Below are positions 26,901 to 38,434 of a stretch of 64,000 bases of DNA, one piece after another. This DNA is from Litomosoides sigmodontis. Its lineage: Eukaryota; Nematoda; Chromadorea; Rhabditida; Onchocercidae. The DNA is taken from contig OY718806.1 in assembly GCA_963070105.1 (NCBI GenBank), forward strand, positions 6,407,865 through 6,471,864, read 5' to 3'. The translations under genes and the position numbers were made by a program. Numbering within the stretch: position 1 is the first letter of the stretch; every line of letters begins with the position of its first letter. Under the pieces are notes generated by a model. The model did not search any database, had not been told where the DNA came from, and saw only the letters and a program-made list of their open reading frames with translations.

Positions 26901-27508
26901 CTACCTTCTGATCGAAAGATCTGTTCACATTATAATGAAGATGGACTGTTTTACTTTCACTTATCTACGGGTTGTGGAATTGAGAAGGAACCTAGTTTTT
27001 CAGTTTGGATCTTAGTAGCTGGAATATTTTTTTTTAGCACTGGTACGAGGGCCAAATGAAAATGCTTAATGACTGGCTGACCGAGAGACTCCAGCAGTCC
27101 CTTTCTCCGTATCAGTTAACATGCCTTTCCTTCATGGTCAAGGTAAATTTAATTGAATATTAGTTTCGATTTTTTCTCTTGTGCAACTAACAATCGTGTT
27201 TAGTTTTCTCTTCAGTATGGTTTACATGAAACTCATTATAATGGTGTTATCATAATTTTTAGAAAATATATTCCGATTCGGAGTTACAAGGTGTTAATGA
27301 TGAACAACTCAACAGCAAAACATACCAGTCGATAACGAGGAGGCTACAAATTGAAGAAGCAAATTGTGTATTAAATGACAACGCTACCGGACATGCAAAC
27401 ACATCGATCAGTAACCATGCACTTATTGATAACGCTACTCAAGCAGTTACAAATGTCAGCAGTTTAGTAGAGGGTGCCAGTGCCAAAATGTTTTCTCTTT
27501 TCAAGTAA
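14741..27508 (+). CDS. unc-31: UNC-31/CAPS, calcium-dependent secretion activator
   Basis: Primes dense-core vesicles for calcium-triggered release at neuronal plasma membranes. About 35 exons join in phase to 1396 residues: 14741-14812, 14927-15082, 15255-15364, 15685-15805, 15952-16065, 16213-16284, 16479-16624, 16796-16925, 17063-17143, 17397-17563, 18326-18361, 18507-18555, 19131-19168, 19331-19430, 19704-19825, 20143-20254, 20697-20903, 21077-21188, 21496-21599, 22053-22271, 22456-22643, 23103-23204, 23325-23388, 23494-23617, 24022-24128, 24227-24383, 24883-25024, 25164-25319, 25399-25540, 25967-26041, 26299-26382, 26459-26560, 26658-26786, 27038-27142, 27263-27508. The acidic N-terminus starts [15 protein letters not shown]2-like region lies near 430-545 and a PH domain near 595-700 ([19 protein letters not shown]). 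The conserved VLDEYCAR and CASHVHGN blocks and a MUN region follow. Exons 18326-18361, 18507-18555 and 19131-19168 are small and may be alternative. One intron appears to use a GC donor. Confidence 0.95.
23918..23947 (+). repeat. 30-base uninterrupted G run in an unc-31 intron
   Basis: Thirty consecutive G on the coding strand, inside the intron between exons ending 23617 and starting 24022. Such a run could form a G-quadruplex in DNA or pre-mRNA, and its true length is easily misassembled. Confidence 0.9.
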
Positions 27509-28528
27509 ACCGGATTTAAAGATACAAACAGATTTGAATATTATTTTAGTAATGACAGTTTCCTGGCTCTCTTCAAAATTCCTCATGCTCTCCTATGATT
27601 AGTACCAATACAGTTGATGACACATCGTTGCAGCAAAGCGACATCACCTGTCAGCTAGTAATTACTTGATCAGTGAATAATAAGGCACACAAAATGAGGG
27701 AAGGAGTGGAGGTCATAAAATTGAAATATCGATTTCAACCAACCTCCTTGACTCTATGACTGGGCCTTTAGATTGAGGTAATCAAATTCGCACATCAGCT
27801 CCATCATGTCAACGATTTCTTGAGCAAAAATTCCTTTTAGGAATCTAATTTTTTAATGTACTTGCTCCTTAAAGAATTATACAAAACACTTCTGTACAGT
27901 ATAATACTCCATTGGAACTTGATACTTCCCTTGAAATCAGTAAAAAATGAAATCACCTTTCATTGTTCAAATACATTCCCTTCTCCTATAGATTATGAAT
28001 CACCCACAAACTACGACGATTTCGACGACATTTTCGGAAATCATCTTAGTTCTATAGTGTTTGAATCCATAAATCACACATAAATTACACTTATCAAAAA
28101 CCTTCTTAAAATGCACTACCATCTTCCCCATTCACTTTATTTTATTCCATGTTAATGTACATGAACGCCAGCACAATAGCCAAACAAATATGTGAAAGGC
28201 ATGGAAAGAAATACTCACGACATATAGAACCGTTAATTTGATTTCAAGGTCGGAATCACTAAATCGAAATTTTTAAGTGATGAGCAAGTGATTCCTATTG
28301 AAATGTAGTAATGCATAACCGGAACAAATGGTGCTTTAGACAGTTGAAGCATAAGTACAAACATTAGGGAATGTGTTATGATCACCTTAAATGAGAAAGA
28401 ACGTCAGAAACGGATAACGGTAAATCTTACGGCTTCATATTACTGAGCAAGACATCAAAGGCCTAAAACATGATTTGCATACGGAAATTTAAGTTATACA
28501 TGCCATATACATTGTGCCAACAGTAAAC
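27509..28528. other. tail-to-tail intergenic region
   Basis: Holds the 3' ends of unc-31 (plus) and the transporter gene (minus). A TTTATT at about 28138-28143 could be the AATAAA signal of the minus-strand gene. Nothing else was recognised. Confidence 0.5.
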
Positions 28529-31500
28529 TCAATTCAGTGAAATATCTTCAGCAAAATCACTGTCCGCAGAAACATCCGATCTACCATCACTTTTGTCCAT
28601 CAAGACCATATAATCACCGTTGTGTATTTTGTCCTGTCCAGAGGTCCTAACACTCACTTCCGGGCTCAAACCATTTGAGCAGCAGTTTATTGCATTGTGA
28701 CGTGCCGTAGCCTTCGCGGTACGGACGGTCATAATCAGTATAATGTAAGCAAAAGAAAGTGAAACACAAATAACTGCAAACAGCACTACTGGCGTGGAGT
28801 GAATATAAATGAAGAGGGCGATAAAACAAGGAAGCACTAGGCGTCCAAGGGAAATACCGACAGCGTATAGCAGGCTTAATGACATGCGGCTGGATAAGTG
28901 CTGTTCGTCTAACCAACAAAACAAGAAAGGAGACAACGATCCCAAAGACAAGCCTAAAAATATGTAATAGTTGTCTTCCTAAGAGCAATTTTTAGCGATA
29001 TATTTTCATAGTGGCACTTACTTTCTCTCATAAAGTAATATGTGATTCAAGTAACATAGAAATTTTGGAGTCAAACAAACCTAAAACAAAAATTGTGCAA
29101 AGCATAACAGAAAATGAACGCGCACTTGCAGCAACATATCCAGCGACTGCCGCGCAGAAAAATACGAAATTTGACAAACGATTGATATTAATAAATTTAG
29201 TCCTAAAGTACATTTAATTCAAGTTGAAAATTAAAAAAGGCAATAAAACGATTTTATAAATATAAAATCCTGAAAGACTGCATATCGAAATGAGCTTTAG
29301 ACTCACATAAGTATGAAGAGCACTCTCGCTGTAACAATGCCAAGCCAGAAACTAGATGAGAGGAAAAGTCCATTTCGTTGTGAACGACTTAATTCCGGTC
29401 TGAATAAGGCATAGAAAGTTAGGCTTTCTCCAACAACAAACTCGACACCACCCGTCAACAAAAAAAACAAAACTGAATAAGCACGCCACGAAACTGTTAT
29501 TTTTTTCCAGTCCGTAAACACATTTGGAGCAGCCTGAAGCTATAAAAAATTGCATGAATTTCGCTCACTGAATAAAGAAATGTTAAATCGGCGATAAATT
29601 CTAGTTACCTTTATTTAATTTCACCCCCGAAAATTATATTTAATGATTTTATACATTGAATCCAGAAATGTTAGATTAAATACAAGAATGGTTAGAATAT
29701 AGCAACACTGAAATGCTTTCATTTATATTGGAATGTTATGATTTTGTTACAAACTTCCTGTCAAAAAAAAGCGTTATTACTACTTCAAATTTGCATCCAC
29801 CAGAATTTTCCAACATCCAAAAAGGCAAATATAGAGCATTATAAATGAAAAAAGAATTAAACTTCGTCCGCCTCAAATCTTCAATAAACTCCGTAATTTC
29901 TTTTTTTTTTCCAAAAAACTCCGTAAATTTATGCCACTAGCTTTCCAATCTGACATCTTCAACGCATATAAATCAATGTGAGTTGAAACTTAACACAAGA
30001 GAAAAGTTCATGACAAATATAAACAAAACCTATTATAAAACTTGTGAAAAAATTTATCATCCAACCTCTACGACCTGCAAAATGGATGCTGTGATATAAC
30101 TGCCGTCACATGCTACTGCAACAAGACACAACAATAAATGACAGAGAACCAAAAACGTCGATATTGCATACACCACATGAACATTTTGAAACGGACCAAA
30201 CTGAAAAACATGGAATAAATTTTCCTCAAAAAATATGATATTGAAGTGAACGAAAAGGCTTACTTTCTGCTCCAAATCCTCCAATATCCAGAAATTGTTG
30301 CGTGTTGCGGTGTCAATATTCCAGTTCAACCCCGAAAATGAACACGATAGATCGCTGAATACGAAACTAGCAATACCGTTCGGTTTCATCATTGAATAAT
30401 GTGGTGTCGAGCCTGAGTTACTAATATCTTTCGTTTCAGTTTGATTTATATTTGTTATAGTTCCGTTATCACCTTTCCTCAGATGAGGGAATAATGATGC
30501 AGTGGAGACATTAATATAAGGAAAGCTTGTATTAGAGTGCGAAAACTTGTCTTGACTTTGCCCATGTTTTCCAACACTGAAATATCTAAATCACAGTTTT
30601 ATTTACATTTTACTGCGGCATTATATTGTATTGTTATTAAACAGTAATAAACACATTTCACATAGAATGACGGCTAGTCAACTTTGCTCTGGAAAACTTC
30701 AAATACGAATTATCAAAACATATACTTCATTCCCTTACCAAATCAGTTATAAATCGTAATTAGAGAAATTAAGTTCCAATAATCAATTACCCATTGGCAT
30801 GTAATGTACCGTTTGTAACAAAACTCTCTTCTTTTGATTTCATACGTCCCACCGCCTCCTTTCGTTTTTGCACATTTTCTTCAGTTTTCGGTTCTGTAGC
30901 TGACTCAACTCCAACAACGTGATCAGGCCTTAAATATAGACAGCTAAAAACTATGACATAAAACAGAAAATACATAATACGCCCATAAACAAATGGAACT
31001 GTGGCCACACCAAATTCGTTTTCATCCTCAAGAAAATTTTGAAAAAATCAACAACATGACTACCCTCTGAAACCTTCACCAAAGAATATAAAATAGTTTC
31101 GCAAATGTCTAACTTGATCTCCTCAGTGAAAAGAACTTTTGTTACAAAAAATATCCGACGTAATTTTGCTATTCGAGCTCATCATAGAAAAGTTACCTCA
31201 AGAATTTTGAAGTGATCGATTCCTCCAGAGGGCTGGATCTGATGAATCCATCATCACCAGACTGCGTTGACAAATCCATTTCTTGTTTTGTATTTATAAA
31301 TAAATGGTTGGACATATTATCGTTATATGGTAATTTACTGGAATTTGAATGTGGAACAGCAACACCGGAAAGGATTAAAGTGCTTAACAATGACATTAAA
31401 AGGATTCCAGCTGCAAAAAATGCATGCATAGCAAATAATGCTCGCATTCCAAAATCACTTCCACACAAAATTATCAGACCACCTGAAAAGTGAAGGAGAG

Positions 31501-33257
31501 TGTATATGAAGGTCTAAAATGACAAGAAAAGTTTGGCTCTCGGACTATGCTAAGAATGCTTATAAAGTAAGCAAGTAAAAATTTAAATGTAGCATAAACC
31601 TCTAAAAATTGTGCCATGGAAACAACCCGACATAAACGAATACAAGTAAGCAGTTAACGTAGTTTTAGATGATCCCAACAAAACCGTAACCATCACCGCA
31701 CCAAATAGCGAAAATAATAAAAGCAAAATTGGGTTTATCCATGTAAACAACCGGCTCACTAAAATAATTGGAAACATGTGGTAAAAAGGATACCCCGAAA
31801 GCGAAATTACAGAAATCCATTTATAGAGTAGTTAAAAATATGGAACTTCAACAAAAGTTACCGGTAGAACATGCTATGAGGAAGCCAAAAGCTGTAATAC
31901 ATAAAGTGAATGCGACAAATAAAGAGCTACTAGCATGAATGTTGACAATAATATTAGGTATTGTAATGCTTTGTACTGAAGTTGAAATACCCTGCAAAAA
32001 TCAATACTAATATTGCAGTTATTATGCAATGGGCCCATCAATTTTTTTTTCAAAAGGGTCTCAACTGCAAAATAAAATTCGAATTAATATTTATCGCCAA
32101 AAGACAAATTACCAATGCGAAGAAAGAAAGGCTCAGAAGCACATTCCGACAGGTTATTTCATTGTTTCTTTGCTTGGTAATCGGTCTTTGATGCTTCGCA
32201 TTTCCCAACAACCTCTGCTATAATGAAGAAGTTGATATTTTTAGCGAAAGACGACCTAATTTCTGATCAACTAGCAGTGCACAAACTTCGAACCTCAAGA
32301 TTTGTAGAACGCTGATGTTACTAATTAACATAACACTTTAAACTGCTATATGGGCCAACTCCAATGCATCCAATGTGAAAATCTGGAGTTTTTCTTTTAC
32401 AAAAAAAAAAACACACCTTCCTGTAAATAACATCTGAATCACTCCCCTCATCTGCAGATGTGCAACTTTCATCGGTCGTAAAATTTTGAAAAACACGTCC
32501 AAATGAAATCCTTTCATTCCTTAAATCTTTATGCCGACTTTCCAGATTTGATGTTAGCGCTGAAAATATTTACCTCTATACCGTACAAAACAAGTCTCCA
32601 TACCACTAATGGGTTTATAGGCTCTTGGAAATGATACCACAAATTACTAAGCCAGAATTTAATTACAGCTGCCGTCATGGCACTGATCAATGGGGTATTC
32701 CGGAAGTGTGACCTGATATAACGATACTATACGAAACTGACTTACCACCTAGTCTAGAAAGGATCTCAGCTTCCTCATTGACGACTAACATCGTAATTCC
32801 AAACCTGCAATAAAAACAATAATAAAAACCAGCAATGCAAACTAAGGTTAGATGAGATTATAAAAATGAACAAAAAGGTAGCAGAATAGATACTGTAATT
32901 CATTACAAACCCCAATATTCGAGTTCAGATTCAAAACACAAATATTAAAGCTCACCAAGACAAGTACAACAGTACGAGCAAGTGTTACAGAGCCGTTGTG
33001 TCTTTTAAAATCTGCTTCAACGAAGTTGGAGTTTTACCATTTACTGTAGCTAATATGATGCCGAATGCAATGCCGACTGCCAAAAAACTTAAAACAAGTA
33101 ATACAACTAAAACAGTTACTGCCAGAGTTATAATTAAAATAGCGACATAAATCACAGCAACTGCTATGCAGAGAGTACCGAGAATCACCAAGCAGAGGAG
33201 TTTATCACTGTGCAGCGCAGAAGTGAATACTCCAGCTCCACTGCCGCGTAACTCCAT
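28529..33257 (-). CDS. major facilitator superfamily transporter, MFSD4-like
   Basis: A polytopic membrane protein in about 13 exons read on the minus strand: 33257-32989, 32804-32746, 32559-32417, 32217-32113, 31991-31862, 31758-31600, 31482-31197, 31026-30791, 30576-30264, 30200-30075, 29539-29307, 29202-29081, 28953-28529, about 868 residues. The first MFS helices are in exons 4-6 (LSLSFFALGISTSVQS, FLIACSTG, SRLFTWINPILLLL). A large hydrophilic loop with several N-X-S/T sites (exon 9) divides the halves. The second half resembles sugar/fucose-permease-like MFSD4 proteins (EFVVGESLTFYALFRPE, SSSFWLGIVTARV, LLYAVGISLGRLVLP), then a hydrophilic tail. Substrate unknown. Phases agree everywhere except exon 7 to exon 8 (phase 2 to phase 0). 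Exon 1 encodes its own two-helix hydrophobic hairpin and may belong to a separate product; translation could instead start at ATG 32791. The MFS fold is confident, the subfamily less so. Confidence 0.75.
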
Positions 33258-33465
33258 GGAATAACAGTGTCCTTCAATGAAAAATGTTATGAATGGCTGT
33301 TGAGATGACCAAACAGAGCCGGAATAGAGATGGAATGAACAAACAGTGTGACGTGATGTCTTTAGAGTATACGTGTCTCATGGTCATCACTGCGTAATTC
33401 AACAGCTTTGTAAATTAAACGCGGGAAGAATTGTAGTGTCAATCATAAAAAAAGCACACATAAAT

Positions 33466-33488
33466 ACACACACACACACACACACACC
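33466..33488. repeat. CA dinucleotide repeat
   Basis: About 11 uninterrupted CA units upstream of the transporter gene. Confidence 0.85.
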
Positions 33489-33775
33489 ATATGATGACAT
33501 GCAACTCAAAAGTCCCTTGTTCTCACCTTCCCCGCTCTACACACTCACTGTGGAAACCTGAAATTCATCTAAGAGTTGGCCAGCGGCCAGAATTTACCAT
33601 TTCTCATTGTTATAAGGATGGGTGATAGAAGCGTGGAAAAGCTATCGATCGGAAGTGTAATACGGCGTGGAAAGAGAATGAGAGGACAGTCTTATGTTGA
33701 AGATTATTGCACCACGCCGTTTCGACTGCCGTTCAGCACGAGCGATCGATGCGTTTATGCCTTCCGTGTATGTAT

Positions 33776-33812
33776 GCTTGTGTGCGTGTGCGTGTGTGCG
33801 TGTGTGTGTGTT
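33776..33812. repeat. imperfect GT/GC-GT repeat
   Basis: TGTG-rich tract with GCGT interruptions. Similar tracts recur at 35.6-35.7 kb. Confidence 0.75.
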
Positions 33813-34587
33813 GTGTGTCTGCGTCTGTAGCTGTATGTGTATATAGCAGTGACGGTTTCCGCTTTATCACATCAAATCGAGCAACACTTTTTAGTTGGAA
33901 TCATTGTTGGGTGTGTCGAAGTTACAAAATTTGAGTGACTGCATGTGGGAGCACTATTAACCTCCCCCGCTTTTGTTCTGGGATATCCAGAAAAATATGC
34001 TATTTGGTGTGTGAGGGATGGATGGCTCCTTCCAGATAACCAAACAGGCAGTACGGAAGCATATTAGCCCTTTCTGAGCAGCTAAGCTTTTAAATGGGCT
34101 TCATTTACTGGACAAGTAATACAGCAGCTTCACACGCAGGACACTCGATGACATTTCCACTGCAGATATTTCTTTTTACAAATTCGCATTTTTAATACTT
34201 TGATCGTTCATCACGAAATGATAGATTTTATAAACGTAGCTGTGTTAACGGGGTAATTAATGGTCGGAGAAGCATGCATCACACATGGAAAAGCCGATGA
34301 AGGATTTGCTGTTAATAGAGCTTTCCTGCTCTCCGTATAAATCAGCTTAAAAAAAGAAATGTTTATCAAGTACAATCAGCAGGATTAAGTACAGCTAGGA
34401 TGAATAAAAATACGCTTAACTAATCATGCATATCTTTGGAGACCAGAAATACTGTTTTTCCTGTATGATAACATGTAGCGACCGAATGTCGCTCCTCCGG
34501 ACCTAGCATTACTGTAATGTTATTCATGTGCAAACTGTAAATTAAATCTTATAAATTCCCACAGCTGTCCTTCCGACCCAAAAGCAC

Positions 34588-34749
<162 letters not shown>

Positions 34750-37700
34750 GACGGATGGATGGAAAACTGTTAGGTGTCGGGAAGGATCAATTCACCAGGT
34801 GACAAGCAAGTCACGTTTAGTGGTCATTTTAGTCTATCCCATTTTTTTTAGTTCTTACGAGATAGTTCTGAAAAGAACTGTAAAAGCCATACATTATGTA
34901 TAAGCTAACCATTTCATATTTTTTTCTTTGTAACTTTTTTGGTACCATTTCCAGCACCCTTAGTGCGATCTCTTCGTGCTGTCTTAGCTACTTCACATCG
35001 GCATTCTCAGTGTACCATGGGGACATGAAGGCAGCGAAATGGGCCTTGTCAATTAATTATTGTGGATGCTTATATCATCTTTCACGCTCCACTGTCCTCT
35101 CCTTCACTCACCTCTCCCGCTCAAATCGTTAAAACTGTGAAAGTCGACTGAGTTTATCAGCAAGGGGCATTCACTCTTTGTACATATTGATTTGTACATA
35201 TTGATTTCGATTATTAAGTGATTGCTTTACACCTGTGCGTCAAGGCGAAAATGGGCAAACTGCTTTGGTACTGCGAGATTTTAAATGTAGGCTATTTCTG
35301 CGAACTGCAACTAACTGAGTCTGTTATTAGGCTGCGTTTACCTCCTATAACTTGCTGATATTAGTGCCTTTTTCACCTGCAGGTGTTTCCAAAAAGAAAT
35401 GATGTGTGCGTAGGAGAAAAGGATGGGCAGGTGGGCGGAGGAGGGTGCGGAACTGGGAGGAGGAGTGAAGAGGGACTACTTACCAATGCAATGGATGCAA
35501 TTAACGTTTGTCGCGCGCGCGTGCGTTGCAACAGCAGCAGTTGTGTTATAGTAGTTGTTGGTACGACGATAGGCAAGACAGGCTATAGGTGTATTATAGA
35601 AAGTGTCAGCCGCGCACGGCGGTTCTTCAACTGAAAATGTTTGTCTGTGTGTACATGTGTGGTCCTCTGTCTGTGTATGAGTTTCGTGCGTGCGCGTGCG
35701 TGTATTCTGTATGGATGGCATTGCAGAAGTGGTTTGTTAGAATAAGTTTTATGCTTACCACTGTGATTCACTACGCTTCTATTACAAATTGTACTGAAAG
35801 TAATTGCGCCATCAACTTCAACGATCTCTTTTTTGCACAAATTTTCGTAAAAATATTAGTTGAACAGATTTTGAACAATTTATAAAATCGGTGTTATGAA
35901 GAGGAGTCCGTGATCATTGTATTGTGGTGGCTTCCGAACCAAGAACCACGTCCTCTGAGCGAAATGTTGATAATGCAAGTACTTTCCCACCTGTAATCCA
36001 TCGAGAAACACGCTCGTTTTTAGTGACGCAGCTTTTGGTCACTGCTTATTAATTTATTTCACCAAATGTGGAATTGGAAACATTTTCCAAAGAGCGAGTG
36101 TTAGGTGAAATGAAGGCGGGAAGCAGTAAAAAAATGGAATATGGGAAATAACGCAGAGCACAAAAAGCTAACCACAACCTTCGTATTGAGTCAATTCTTA
36201 TGTTTGTAAAGAAATCCGCGGAGGCTAATCTTGTCATAAAGGCAAGGCAGGTTACATAAGCGTGGAGAATGAGGGGCACTCTTGTTTTCATCTCTGAGGG
36301 CAAACAAAGACCACCGAAAGCACAACCGACAAAAGGACCTTATGGAATGGTTTAGTGTTAGGAATAGTGACTCGAAATAATCTTTTGAATGGATTAGTAC
36401 TTGATAGTATGTATGCCATTAGCATCTGTGAAAATACGCAAATGAATTTGCAATTGGTTTTGTGGCCGTGATGTAGGATTGCGTGAATGACCGAAAGTTT
36501 CCCTGGGACTGCAGGACAGGAGGTAGGTATGTATGGGATCGCTTATCAAATGCCAAGCTAATAAGCAGAGGGCAGGGAGAGAGAGCAGGAGGGTGGGAGT
36601 GAAGTACGTTTTGCAGGGGTCATTTCCTGTTGGCTTGATGGGTCAGCATGTCCCTACACTCATACCGTTCGTCGCCATCCACTGGCCTAATGATAAACAA
36701 CTCCCTATCGTAGCAATCCCTTCTCTGTTCCCAATCGTAGAGAGAGACACACACACAAACACACACACACATATCCGTCAGGAATTGGCTATTCATACCG
36801 ATTTTAACAATATGAACGGAGCTGAAAACGACGAGTATGGTAGGCAGAGCGGTTAGATAGTTAGGCAGTGGGGGAGATGAGTGGCGTTTCGTGTGGAAGG
36901 GAGGAAAGAAGGGTTGTGGAGTGAGAGGAAATCAATGAATTGTACGGGATGTTAGCGCCATAAGGGAGACACTAGATCAGCACTTCTCTACTGGGTAGCG
37001 GGAAAGCGGAAATGGAGATCAGCAGCAGAATGCATAGAGTGGAATAGAAAGAAGGGAAGAGTGTCAGAGTGTTGTGTTGGACATCATTTGCCGTTGCTGG
37101 CTGTACTGACGACGATACGACGGCAGAGACCAGGCCGCAACCTGGATATGTGCGTGTTGGAGGCTAAAATTAATGCAAAAGTTATGCGTTGATTTCCACG
37201 TATAGTGTCAGTGAGAGTCCTTGGCGAATAATACGGGTTGGATGACGCAAAAACAGTTATGTTTACAACTGCAGTACTTCTGTTTGCTATGCAGACAAGA
37301 ATGCTTTGCAAATAGCACGATTTCATAGCTACGAAGATTTCAGTTGGGGTTGTTTACATTTGAAAATGAGTGCCTTCTGCGAGTTCATTTTGATGCTTTT
37401 CATACGACAATTTGAATCTGTGCGTTTCTCTCTACCTTTGAAAGGAGGGAGATCGCTGCTCAGTTTTCCCTAGGATGCGATACAGTGAAGTTGGGAAAGT
37501 GATTTACAGTAAGCCGTGATCGCTTATTGCTCCATGCAGGGGGGTATCACAGCTGTTGGCGGGTGCAGGTATGAGCGGGAGGGAGGGGCCTGAGATGTTG
37601 GGTGTAACTGTCTGTTCTAACTATTGAGTGGTGCAGGTGTTTGAGCTTATAGAGTGGAAGAGAGGCGTCATGTGCATTGTGGTGGACATTGTGGACTGCT

Positions 37701-38030
37701 GGAGATGGTGGGGATGTGGCGTGAGTGCTGCAGTGCTGTGATTTGGCACACTGGTTGGTGTCAATTCAGCTCTTCGTTGAGAAACAGTTCCCAGATAAGA
37801 ACTGAAAAATACGGCGACATGGCCAATGCAGGCGAGCCTGCTTGTGAATGCATGCATCCATGAACATGACATGCCGAGAAGCACACTACTAATAAATCCT
37901 GCCTCTCCTCTACTCGGGCCCGCAGTTTTGAAGGGAAGATGGATCTTCGTTTTAAGACTGTCCTTTTCTCTTCAAAACCTTCTTACGTTTGCATTCAACT
38001 TGTAATCTTATGCATCTGTTACGCAGTAGT

Positions 38031-38434
38031 ATGCTTGCAGCTTTAAAAGTTTGCAAAAGATCTCACAGCAAGCATTTTTTTAACTACAGGAAGATCCGTG
38101 GATGTCCCCCTGTGTATGGGTTCCTAGATACTGAAGGCAACCCTGTGAAGCGAGGTCTTTAATCTCTGTTCACATTTTGATCTGAATGTGGAGGAATTTT
38201 CTCCACACTTCTAATGAAATGTGTTGACAGCAGGCGGCATTAGGCTTGGAAAAACATGAGTGTGGAGGGGAGGAGAAGACTACCAAATACTGTGAACAGT
38301 TTAAGCGATTGATGTCTGAGTGGGAACAGTACAGTCACCAACTAAAATTTTTTTTCTTGTATAAGTGTTTCTCATGCTATAAGAAAGGTGAACTTGTCAA
38401 TGCGGGTGACACGTCCATCATACCCAAAAAATGA
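38031..38434 (+). CDS. small two-exon protein with CX9C motif, unknown
   Basis: Exon 1 (38031-38144) starts MLAALKVCKRSHSKHFFNYR and continues into RGCPPVYGFLDTEGNP, ending in phase 0 at a GTGAAG donor. Exon 2 (38231-38434, or 38234 because the acceptor is CAGCAG) continues in frame through AALGLEKHECGGEEKTTKYC, EQFKRLMSEWEQYSHQ and a Lys/Cys tail to TGA, giving 104-105 residues. The N-terminus is basic, free of acidic residues and amphipathic, which suits a mitochondrial presequence. ECGGEEKTTKYC is a single CX9C, and CFSC follows. Small mitochondrial CHCH-type proteins carry paired CX9C motifs; here only one is present, so the resemblance is a hint and not an assignment. A gene is supported by composition and splice phase; expression data would settle it. 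Confidence 0.5.

Noticed and set aside
33576..33934. Cys/Val-rich plus-strand frames
   Set aside because: They are translations of a GT microsatellite.
35373..35885. Multiple overlapping frames on both strands
   Set aside because: Six-frame openness here follows purine/GT-rich composition. No splice sites or family resemblance.
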